Source: Acanthamoeba lenticulata (lineage: Eukaryota; Discosea; Longamoebia; Acanthamoebidae). Taken from it: a DNA stretch of 28,098 nucleotides. The notes under the pieces were generated by a model, which ran no database searches, was not told the DNA's origin, and saw only the letters and a program-made list of their open reading frames with translations. The stretch covers positions 1 through 28,098 of the forward strand of contig NAVB01001657.1 of NCBI GenBank assembly GCA_002179805.1, read 5' to 3'. How positions within the stretch are numbered: the stretch's first letter is position 1; every line of letters begins with the position of its first letter. This document shows, one piece after another, positions 8,395 through 17,704 of the stretch. Position numbers and translations under genes: made by a program.

Positions 8395-10115
8395 CTACAC
8401 GAAGATGTTGGGGTAAAACACGAGCCCTTCGAACGACTCGTCTCGGCACAGGAGTCCCTCTTCCTCGGCCGTCTGTTTGGCAAGGACGCATCGTTCTTGT
8501 AAGTCGTGATGAAGATAATGACACGAGGCGGACGGATGGACAGACGTACGAGGAGGTGCTCCTTGGCCAGAGGCAGCGAGATGTGCCACAGGGAAGCTAG
8601 ATCGACGGCCGTCATGGGTCCACTGTCCTTTACGGTTTGCTCTACCTTCCGCGCCAACTCCTCCTCCGTCTGATCCGCTGCAATACATTTCACACAAACA
8701 CAGTCATGCACAAGCCAAAAGGAGGCCACGACGGGCGGGGCGACATTGGGGAAGGAGAGAAGAGAGGGGGCAGTGAGAAGAGGGTAGGGACGTACCGCGC
8801 TGGATCACCATCACACCGGACGCGAACTTGCGCAGTCGGAGCGGGAGTCCCAGGGGCTCCAACAGCATGCACGCCCGGTGTAAATCCTCTGGCGAGATCA
8901 GCTCTGCAGATAAGTTTTCAAGTTAGCCCGAGTAGTCGCCATCAATCATTGACCGTCATCATAGCAAAACGGCCACGAACCGGTGCCGCGCGCGCGGTTG
9001 AAGAGACAGTAGACGTCGGCGAGAGACATGTTGCCTCCGACGTGCTGGAGCGGCTTGGCCAAAAAGTCGCACAGCTGGCGCGCAAGCTCGCTGTGGAAGA
9101 GAGCGCCTGCAGAGCCCTTGGTCACCGGCGTGGCGATACCGAGCGAGAGGAGGTAATTATCGAACGCGCTTGACTCCTCCTCGGACACACGCTGCCTGCT
9201 GGCCTCGAGTCGAAACCGCTCCGCCAGGCCCACCTGAAGTCATTTGTTTTGAACACAAACCACAAACATGCGCCAGATGAGGTCTTATCCCCAGGGGAGA
9301 TGCCAAAGATGAACGACGCGACGCACGAGGTCTTTGGCCTTGCCCATGAGGGCCTTGAGATCGGTGAAGGCCTCGGCCAGTGCGGCGTCGGTGGCCCGCG
9401 CCTGCTCGTCCCGGACTCGGATCAAGCCAGCTGCATGGAGGAGAAGGTGAGCAGTTCATGCGGTGCGAGGAAGAGGAAGAGGAGGAGAAGTGCCGTACAA
9501 ACGCCGGCGGAGGAGGTGGTGAAGGAGGACAGCCGTGGTGGAGCCGCGGCGGACGAGGACGACGTGGTGGACGTCGTCGTGGACGAAACCGGCACGGGGG
9601 CGACCCACGCTCGTCGTGCGAGTGTCTCTTGCCACTTCTGGCAGAGGGACTCGCCGCCGTGGCCGTGGATGGCCAGCATCAGTGCCTGACCTGACACCAG
9701 GTCGACTCGCAGCTTGGCCGACCTCATTGCGCTGGCCTTGGACTGTGGGTGGGAAGACTTGAGGAAGTGCAAAAAGAGGGCGAAAGAAGGAAGCACGCAC
9801 TTGAAGTTCTACACCACGCACTTGGGCGTGCGGGAGGGCGAGGGCCTTGCGTTTGCTAAACATGGCCACAATGGACGACGAGACGGCCTCGAGCCACACA
9901 ACGCGATGGGTCGTGAGATACAGCTGCCCACGCTTGTGTCCTGTGTCGGAGTTCTTTCTGCATGCCAAGCGGTTAATTCAAAATCAAAATCATGGGTGTC
10001 GCGACTCGTACAATGTGCGGATGGAGACGGAGGCCACAAGAATATGCTCCACTTCATCAGCAAGCATAACGGGCCGCTGGCCCTCGGACAGCAACGCATC
10101 TTCCCACGCCTCCAT
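8395..10115 (-). CDS. VPS36: ESCRT-II subunit VPS36 (GLUE domain + EAP45 winged helices)
   Basis: Exon 1 is 10012-10115 ([12 protein letters not shown]... VSIRT); the next exon gives the GLUE core [16 protein letters not shown] and KALALPHAQ, then [12 protein letters not shown] and [15 protein letters not shown], the last GLUE strand and helix. A helical hairpin follows ([16 protein letters not shown]), then the two winged-helix regions: [78 protein letters not shown] and the terminal [20 protein letters not shown]36 joins VPS22 and two VPS25 in ESCRT-II, which sorts ubiquitinated cargo into multivesicular bodies; GLUE binds phosphoinositides and ubiquitin. It is full length for the family without the yeast NZF inserts. 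The start is fixed by a good first exon only 70 bp from the divergent gene. Confidence 0.9.
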
Positions 10116-10185
10116 CTGGAATCAAGTAATACTCGCTACCCCTTTTCACTGCTCTTTTCTCCTCTTCTTTTTACTCTCACAAAAG
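10116..10185. promoter_or_regulatory. 70-bp bidirectional promoter between VPS36 and the divergent gene
   Basis: Only 70 bp lie between the two ATG codons. The plus strand is strongly pyrimidine-rich (cttttctcctcttcttttt). No TATA box is seen. Both genes must share control or use sites inside transcribed sequence. Confidence 0.5.
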
Positions 10186-12150
10186 ATGAACGAGGAGGCC
10201 TCAAATGGAACGGCCAGCCCTACCCCACTTGCCCACACAAAAGCTCCTCCGGAGCCTCCACACGGTACGCGTGCAGCCTCGTCGGGTCAGGTCAAGCAGT
10301 ATGACAAATCTATAACGATGTTCTGTTGGGTGTGTAGTGGACGAAGACGGCGTTGTCTACGTTAATGCACAGGCCTTTGCGGCATGGCTCGATGAGCGAC
10401 TGCTGCTGAAATATTCGCTTGACTACGCACGCTTGCTTGAGGACGTGCGCCCTGGGCTTCTGCTCCTCCACGACTTGCGGCACAACCTCGAGGCCCTCGC
10501 CGCCCTGGTGCGCCTACTCTCTCCCCCAAGCCCACTCGTGAGCTTTGCTTGTCCTGCTCACCCCAGCTCGACACGAACAGTTCACGTTCCCGCCCAAGCA
10601 GCGCAAGGCCAACGGCCTGCAAGGCGGGTTGGCCGAGGGCCGGTCGGTGCTGCCCTACGTGCAAAATGCGATCCACATCGCCTCGACGCTCCCGAGCCTC
10701 CCGTCGCTCGCCTTGGACTCGGTCTCCCTGCTCACCCTCTACGCCCAGATGCAGGAGGCTATTCAGCTGATGCTGGTCAACCTCCACACGCTGTCCCACG
10801 TCGAGATCGACTACCAGCCGCTCCGCAGTACTGCCGCTCACCGATGTGTCTCGCCCAAGCGTGCCATTTGCTGATCGCGCCACCCACGACGCAGACAAGT
10901 TCTTTCGCCACGCGCGTGAGCTGAACAGCCAGCTGGGCAAGCTCGTGTACGCCGTGGACCAGCTGCAGCGGCTCGTCACCAAGCACGCCCGGTTCCTCAC
11001 TCGCATCGACTCGATCAAAGACGTGCGTTTGCGGTTCATTTCTCAGCGCTTAGGTGGGACCTCTGACCTTTTGGGGGAGAGGGCCCTGCAGGTAACCAGT
11101 TGGGAGATCGACCGCTTGTTGGCGTCGCGCGTCGCGCTACAAGAGGCTCTGCAGCACGCACGGGGCGAGGTCCAGCACCACGCCGAGAGGTGCGTGTGGG
11201 GGATCATGTACCCGTGGTGAACTCGATGATTTTGAACGCGATCTCATGTGATCTTGAGTTCTGGCTTGCGTTCGCAGATGGGCGGCGGCGAAGCGCAAGT
11301 ACGAAGCCCTCATGGCAAACAAGGATCTGGCAAAGGTACCGTTCTGAGTTCGTACTTTTTTAACTGATTTATCTTTATTTCTGACGGCCGGGCACACACG
11401 GCACAGGGCCGACTGCTGGAGCAGCAGAGCCGGCACGCGCTGCACACGATCACTCATGCCGTGCGAGCCTTCGTGCCGTTGGCCTCTGCCCTCAAAGCCA
11501 AGTGCGTGGATCGACCAAGGAAGCTCAAGGTTTGAGGCGTTTCCTGACTGCGTATGTATGTGCGTGCGCGAGTCAGGAAGTGGACAATGACGGAGGGCAA
11601 GGATGACGGCGGGCAAGTCAACCGATTTGTCAACTCGGCCACGAAAACGGCCTTTCTCGAGGACGTTATCGCAGCTCCGGACCAGTTCGTCCAAGCCCTG
11701 TCCAAGCTCCGTGGCGACCCAGTGGCGCGCAAGCAAGAGGGCCTGGTCGAGTACTGCTCGGGTTTCGAAGATGACGTCTTTCGCGACGCCATCGCGCAGT
11801 GGCGAGCCGCCACCGCCACGTTGTACAAACTCCAGACGCAAGGCAACTTCAAAAAGAAGTTTGGTGAGTGCAAAGGTACGGCGTTCATCGAGTCATAGCC
11901 ACATCGCCGTCCTCTAGCGGCCGTGTCGACGCTGACTTGCCCTCGGACGTGAACAGAGGCGGGCCAGAACGTGGTGCACGTAAAGGGCGAGCTGGATCAG
12001 GCGTCCGAGGAGCTGACGCGGGTGCTGACTATGTGGTACGCGTGGACAGAGGACTGGGACGCACTCCAGCAAGCCGTGTTCGATTGTTGCCTGGATGAGT
12101 TCGGCGTGCGTGTTGTGCTCCTCGAGCCCTTGCAGAAACTCGTATCATAA
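10186..12150 (+). CDS. Unrecognised, mostly helical protein
   Basis: Nine exons close in one frame of 451 residues: 10186-10264, 10338-10507, 10581-10827, 10895-11022, 11092-11189, 11278-11335, 11407-11501, 11577-11863, 11957-12150. All introns are GT-AG. The N-terminus is a Pro/Thr-rich leader (residues 1-26). The rest has helix-favouring heptads, for example RLLLKYSLDYARLLEDVRPG, QLGKLVYAVDQLQRLVTKHA, VALQEALQHARGEVQHHAER and FRDAIAQWRAATATLYKL, so a helical bundle or BAR-like fold is possible but is not shown. No signal peptide or membrane segment is visible. Its shared 70-bp promoter with VPS36 hints at a membrane-traffic link; that is speculation. The frame closure makes the gene model itself good. 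Confidence 0.7.
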
Positions 12151-12381
12151 AAAGAAGTCAAAGATTTCACTCTGAACCAGGCCAGCAAGCCGTCACAAGC
12201 CACGTTTCTGCAACTTTTGGAAGCACAACACAGTCGCAGCCAAGGGCAAAAGCGCATGTCGTTCAAAATCAGTAATGTTTTATTCAGTCCTACAAGTGTT
12301 ATTGACGTCATCCCCGCTGGCCACAGCTTTGGAGGTGCCCTCACCACCCACCCTGATCCATTTGATCAAGCACACAAGGCT
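12151..12381. other. Convergent 3' intergenic spacer
   Basis: 231 bp between two stop codons, including an AT-rich part at 12270-12310. No gene seen. Confidence 0.5.
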
Positions 12382-15337
12382 CTAATAGTTCTCGTGGCTG
12401 GCCTGGGGCAAGGGCTCTGACGGATCGTGAAGGATGCCCAAATGGAGGATGCGATCGCCGGTAGAGGCCACCGGGTTGGAGCTGCGGCCGATCACGATGC
12501 CGTCGGCGTCCGAAAAGTACTCCTCCACGATGTTGCCTGCCACGCGCCCAACACGTGAGTCCCCGTACTGTTTACACGAGGCAGATGCAGGCACGCACCA
12601 AAGATGTTGCGCATGCGGGCCACCAAGTCGCCCTTCTTAATGAGCGTGTTGACGCCCGGGTAGATCTCAAGGATGCCGCCGTTGGTCGTGTAGGTCCAGT
12701 AGCCGGTCTTGCACACGACAGGCGACGTCGGCGATTCATCTTCCCTCTGTGCAGCGCATCAACGCACATGCACAAAACGTGTGAACCTGGACTGACGGAC
12801 TCGCTTCAGAGCCACGTTGCGTACCTCGGCCATGCTCCTGGAGTACATCCCGTAGTGGTCGAGCACGTTGAGGATGCCGGACGATGTCCACTGAATGAAT
12901 TGGTTCTGTGTTGTGTCGCGTTGTGCGTTTAGTCTCCGTTGAGTTCGATTTCATCTGCGTCTGGAGAAGGGAGGCATGCCTGCAGGAGCTGCGGGTTGCC
13001 GATCTCGACGGTGATGGCCTTGATGCCAAGGTTCGTCGCCGCGCCGCGCAGCGTGCCTGCGATCGGACCGATTCCCGCAAGCGCGCAAACCCGATCAGGA
13101 CTCGCGGGCGTGGAGAGACAGAGGCAGCCAGAGAGGGACAGTCGCGCACCGCCGTGGCCGGCATCGTGGAGGATGATCTGAGGGTTGACCAAATTGGCCA
13201 ACGCCTTGGCGTCCGGGCTGTTGAGGTCGGCCCGCACGTAGTACGAGTTGATGCGCCCAAACGACGCCGTGTGCAAGTCTGCCTTGCCGCCAAGGAGATA
13301 AGATGAGTCCAGAGCACAAGAAGCCCGCGACAAGCAGACGAACCGATGAGGTAGTCAAAGTTGCCCTTCACGATGCGCTGGATCACGGCGTGGCAGAACA
13401 CCTCCGACGACTGTCCACGAGCAACAAGTAAAACGCAATTAAACACATTTAAATCAAAATAAAAGTTAAAAAAAAACGTACGAGGCCGCGCTCCTTTCCG
13501 GGGAAGTGGCGGTTGAGGTCGACGCCGTCGCTCCAGCCGCGTTGCATGCGCAGGTAGCCCGCGATGTTCACGCACGGGACACCCACCACCGTGCCCTTGA
13601 GCTTGCGCACGTTGACGGTGTTGATGATCTTGTGGATGCACGGCACGCCGTTGAGCTCGTTGCCGTGTACGGCCGCCGTAAGGCCGAGCGTGGGTCCGTC
13701 CTGGTGGCGTTGGGCCGTTCCATCACACGTCAGCCGCCGCCACCGGCTACGCTCTGTGGGCTCTTGGTCACGTCTGGCAGAGGGGAGGGCGCACCTCAGT
13801 GCCGCGGGCGACGAGGACGGGCACGCGGATCCACTCGCCCAGCGGGCTCCGCACCATGTTGATCCACGCCGTGCGCACCTCGCCCTTGGGGAAGTCGGTC
13901 ACGTGCAGCGCGTCTATGGCGCCGCGATGATGGCCGTAAGTCGCGGTCATCCAGCCCAGTGTTTGGAAGAGGGAAGAATGGGGAGAAGCTCGGCGTACCG
14001 GCGACGATGGGCGGCGGGACCTCGGCCTCGAAGCGCGTGCGCATGCGGGGCGGCTTGTAGACCTGGGCCGGGCCCGTGTGCTCGAACAGGACCGAGCCGC
14101 TGCGCTGCAGGCGCGCCCTGTCCCAGCAGAAGAGGCCCAGCACGAATGGTTTGAGTGGTCCGAACGCGCAATCAACAAACAAAAAATTGGGGAAAAAAAA
14201 AAAAAAAGAGAGGCCATCGTACAGGTTCTGCGAGGAGGATCGCTGTATGAGGGACCGGACCGTGGTGGGCTCGGGCGCCTTGGCCGCAGCTGCTGCCTCC
14301 TCTTCCTCATCGTCGGCGTGCCAGATCTGGTATGTCGACAACGTCAGCGCAAGAGGCTGTGATTCTGTGCCAAGAGGGGTCCACCTTCCACACGGCCGAG
14401 CTGTCGTAGGAGACGCTCGCGTCAAACTCGACGTCGACATTGGTCTTGGGCGCGAGGGTGATGATCACCAGCTTGCCCGCGGCCCTGCTTGTGCGTGTGA
14501 GCAAGGGAGAAAAAAGCCACGTGGTGGTCCGCCCAAGACGAGGCATCGCTGCAGAGCGTCGTACCCGGCATGGGCGTCGAACTGGAGCTGGATGTTGCGG
14601 TCCTCGACGCAGCAGAGCTCAAAGGTCTCGCCGGCCTTGGCCGTGAACTTGTCGTTGACGCCGGCCTCGGAGAGGTCGGCCGACGTGATGTCGACGGTGC
14701 CGTTGCAGGAGTAGACCAGGGTGGTGCCCTTGGTGGAGACGGTGTGCTGGATGGGCACGCCCTCGAGCGCCTCGATGGCCTTGACCGAGGCCTTGACCTG
14801 CTGTCGGTCGTAGATAACGTTCATGTCGACCACCTTCTGGCCGCCCGACACGAGGCACTCGGTGTGCCACTCGCCCTTGAACTTGTGCGGCGTGAAGGTC
14901 GGGAAGGTGTCCACCTTGGCCGCGAAGTTGTGCTTCAGCCTCAGTTCCTCATCGCCCTCGATGCTGCAGCCCCAGCGCCCGTCCGTCGGTCAGGTCTCGC
15001 CTGCCAACCACATGTGGACGGTCGAGGAGGGTGCGTACCGCAATATGATGCGATCGTAGGCATGGAAGAGGGAGAAGGTGGAGGAGCCCACCACCTCGGT
15101 CAACGACACCCGCCACAGGAAGGGCGTCACCGTAAAGTCGCACCCGGGTGGTACCTGGTCAACGCGCCCAAGGGTGAGCAGCGTGTAGCCACCTCAGCTG
15201 AACAACGTGAACAAATCCTTCAAGAGCAGTACCACAGCAATTTCAACAGACTGGCCGAGGCCGTTCTTCCACGCCATGCTCTTGTAGTCAGAGAACACCC
15301 GGCAACTGGGCTTGACACGTTCTTGTGCACTCTCCAT
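12382..15337 (-). CDS. HutD/Ves-like domain fused to an AstE/AspA-family zinc amidohydrolase
   Basis: About 14 exons join in frame to roughly 644 residues. Residues 1-240 match HutD/Ves: MAWKNGLGQSVEIA, PFLWRVSLTEVVGSSTFSLF, HAYDRIIL, then VSGGQKVVDMNVIYDR and FTAKAGETFEL. An acidic Ala/Glu linker (ADDEEEEAAAAAKAPEP) leads to residues 315-644, a succinylglutamate desuccinylase/aspartoacylase domain: AAVHGNELNG (zinc His and Glu, about 364 and 367), DGVDLNRHFPGKERG, DLHTAS (third zinc His, about 451) and AITVEIGNP (catalytic Glu, about 509). AstE/AspA enzymes cleave N-acyl amino acids; HutD is a cupin-fold protein encoded with bacterial histidine-utilisation genes. A deacylase acting on N-formylglutamate or a similar compound is only inferred. 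The linker exon is in phase with both neighbours and no start codon favours two genes. One intron appears to be GC-AG. Confidence 0.75.
12895..12981 (-). other. Probable GC-AG intron in the HutD-AstE/AspA gene
   Basis: The exon ending NPQLLQ (ctgcag) is followed by gcatgcctcc rather than a GT donor, and the next exon starts after cacaacacag with NQFIQWTSSG. The join is phase 0 and keeps the enzyme sequence. Coordinates are approximate. GC-AG introns are a known minor class. Confidence 0.5.
14193..14207. repeat. 15-nt homopolymer A run (T tract of a minus-strand intron)
   Basis: It lies in the intron between the acidic linker exon and the ARLQRSG exon of the HutD-AstE/AspA gene. Confidence 0.8.
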
Positions 15338-15669
15338 AGTCTTTTTGATCTCTTTTAAATCTCTCTCGTGAAGTTGTGGTGGCAAACGAAACCGCTATGT
15401 GGTCGAGGCAACAAGGCTGCCCCACGGCGTTGGTCTCAAAAAAAAAGCCATTTCCCCTTTTCCCAAGGATATGCGTGGAATGTGCCCGTTGTGGCGGTCG
15501 GGTTGGGATGATGATGTGATTCTTTATGGTGTAAACGTGCAAGAAGCATCAGGGCGGGGAGTCGTCGAACCTCCTAAAAAACGCGGAGGTGTATCCTATC
15601 CTCTCGTCCCTCATACTCTTCCACTAGCGTGATTTTAGGGGGAGGGAGCCCTCCACCCATCGTAACGAT
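15338..15669 (-). other. Spacer upstream of the HutD-AstE/AspA gene
   Basis: 332 bp between the stop of the small basic protein and the ATG of the HutD gene, all in minus orientation. It contains an A run near 15438-15446. No exon is supported. Confidence 0.4.
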
Positions 15670-16093
15670 TTACGCAAACACCAGCTGGCGTTGCGCAGAC
15701 GAAGACGGGCGAATGGGAGCAACGTCGTCATCGTCGAAGCACGGAATTGGGAGCGCCGATGGGGGTGGCGACACCAATCCGTTGGCCCATCTTTCAGGCG
15801 AGGCTGAGGTTGACCTGGGCGGGGTCCTCTTGCGAGTCATGTCGCCAGGCGAGCTCACCGACTTGGTCGGCTTCGCCTCCTTGCGTGGGGTGCGCCTCGT
15901 AGACCGGGCCTCGAGGTACCGGGCCTTGTTGGTCTGGGGGGTAGTGGCATAGCTAGAAAAAGGGCGGGTAAGAGAAGGAACAGCATCCCGGATGTAATAA
16001 GTTTGTGATCTAGCTGTACCGTGGCGCCGCGTTGGGCGACGAGTTGTTGAACAAAGCGTTAAAGCTAGACAGCGTTGATGTAGTAGAAGTCAT
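15670..16093 (-). CDS. Small basic, disordered protein of unknown function
   Basis: Two exons, 16020-16093 and 15670-15952, joined by a GT-AG intron (gtacag...tttctag), give 118 residues ending in TAA. The protein starts MTSTTSTLSSFNALFNNSSP and is rich in Ser, Thr, Pro, Arg and Lys, with several TP or SP dipeptides next to basic residues (TRRTPRKEAKPTK, RKRTPPRSTSASPER) and an acidic FDDDD near the end. These are features of a nuclear protein phosphorylated by proline-directed kinases, but no domain is seen. The gene sits between two larger minus-strand genes with its own upstream space. It is supported by the clean splice and frame closure; function is unknown. Confidence 0.55.
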
Positions 16094-16570
16094 GGTTGTA
16101 TATGTGCAAAGGAGATGGAAAATTGGGCTGATATGTTGATTACACTGCGGAGGCGGAGATGCTGTAGTCGAAAATCATGCAGTAGGTCTCGGTCATTCGG
16201 TACAGTGGCTAGGGAAAGGGTAAGATGAAGCAATACAAGCCGAGTAGTGCGGTACTTGAGCTTGTCTCGATTCGTCTTCTTGCTTTGAACGTGAACAAAA
16301 AGCAGCGAAGGCGCAACTTGAAAACTCGCAGTAGCCCCCCAAAGCTAAGAAATTGCTCGGCTTTGCTTCCGCCTTCCCGCGCTCCGGCGGAGTCGGAGTT
16401 TCCCAACACTCCGGAGAAACCCCGAGCCGCGGTGGCTTGGCGATCGGGCCTAGAACACGAGGGCGAACTCGTCCGCGTGGCCACATAGCTACTGTGTGCT
16501 AAGTGCAAGAGGCAACGCACGGTTGTTGTGGATGGTGTAAGGAGACCGAGGAAGCAACGAGTGCGCGAGT
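16094..16570. other. 477-bp region without a supported gene
   Basis: It holds a 103-codon minus-strand frame (16209-16520) and an 87-codon plus-strand frame, neither with family features. It most likely contains the promoter of the small basic protein and the 3' UTR of the methyltransferase gene. An inverted stretch is not obvious. Confidence 0.4.
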
Positions 16571-17658
16571 TTACGGTTCAGCTTTATAGTGTACGATCGT
16601 GAATTGATCCTTGTACAGCGAGTCCTTGTCCACTATGTCCTCGGTCTAGCAACGCAGAACATAAGACCAGGGCACCGTACGAGGTGAGTGCGACTGTGTG
16701 GGGCACACCAAACGAGGGTGGTTGGTACCTTGACGATCTTGAGGTTGCAGGCTGCAGCACAATCCAAAAACTGCTGCTGCACTGCCTTGCGTCGGTGCTG
16801 GTAGGCGACATAGATTTCTGCACGTTGTGGAGGTGAGCGAGACGCATGAGCGTACTGGGTTGCCGAAACGTCGGGCGCATGGCATGCCAGGCGACGCACC
16901 CGTGTCAGGACGCGCCAGGGCCGCGATGGTCTTGGCCAGTATCTCCACGAGGTCCTCGTCGTAGATGCAATCGCTGCAGAGAATCACGTCCACCTCATCC
17001 TTGTTGATGCCTGGCTTCTCTCCCCTGTCACGATGGAGCGGTTTTCAGGCGTGAGTTGGGTGTGCTGCAGCACGGCGCAAGCGGGTCTGCAAAAGGCCGC
17101 GATCGGGCACCAGTCCAGCTCCTGGACGGCGCATTCGACGCCGTTGGCCTTGGCGTTGTGGGCCAGCAGGGGGAGGGCTGGTCGCTGGTCTGTCAGCGTC
17201 ACCTCAGCACCTGCGCCAGTACGCACCGACGGTGAGTGCTGCTCTGAAACAACGCACACAAGCACCGATGGAAAGTACCAAGTTTGGCCACAAAGATGCC
17301 GACCAAGCCCGTTCCGGCACCGACCTCCACCACCCGCTTGCCCTGAAAGTGGGTTGGTGCGAAATCTTCGAAATGCTTGCACAGGACCGGAGCCTGAACG
17401 CCAGATCTTGTTCGTCAAGCCGCTTGCACACGACAACAACTTGTTGCCAAACAATGCCAACAGTAAGGCATGAACGTACCGCGCCCCTGTCCAAGAATTG
17501 CGGTGAGTGATTTCAGAAACGTGCTTGCGGCGCGAGCCCTTGTACCAAATGTTGGCCCAGTGCGGCACGATGTCATCAGTCACCGTGTGCTCGTAGATGA
17601 CCACGGTATTTGTGCGGAACTTGTGCTCCGTCTTCTTCAGTTCGTCTTCCGCCTCCAT
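16571..17658 (-). CDS. METTL21-like (methyltransferase family 16) protein methyltransferase
   Basis: ATG at 17656-17658 (MEAEDELKKTEHKF). After a first intron, the text reads APVLCKHFEDFAPTHFQ, then the SAM-binding motif I GKRVVEVGAGTGLVGIF, motif II EVTLTDQRPALPLLAHN, the NGVECAVQELDW strand, the post-II segment EVDVILCSDCIYDEDLVEIL (in place of the usual D-x-x-Y motif of the family), EIYVAYQHRR and a last exon ending KDQFTIVHYKAEP with TAA at 16571. Family 16 enzymes methylate Lys (or other residues) of chaperones and translation factors. The intron after LDW does not close in phase with any GT-AG pair I could find, so one base may be wrong there. The acceptor before SGVQAPV is also inferred. 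The stop lies 477 bp from the next start; the M28 gene ends 46 bp upstream. Confidence 0.8.
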
Positions 17659-17704
17659 CTTCGTGAAATATTTATTTTATAAAAAAGAGAGAAAATAAAT
17701 AAAA

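Noticed and set aside
13796..14440. Separate gene starting between the HutD and AstE/AspA halves
   Set aside because: Apparent starts there fall in intron sequence or the wrong frame, and the linker exon is in phase with both neighbours.
16209..16520. Minus-strand frame of 103 codons upstream of the small basic protein
   Set aside because: No domain, no good splice sites and unremarkable composition; more likely UTR or promoter.
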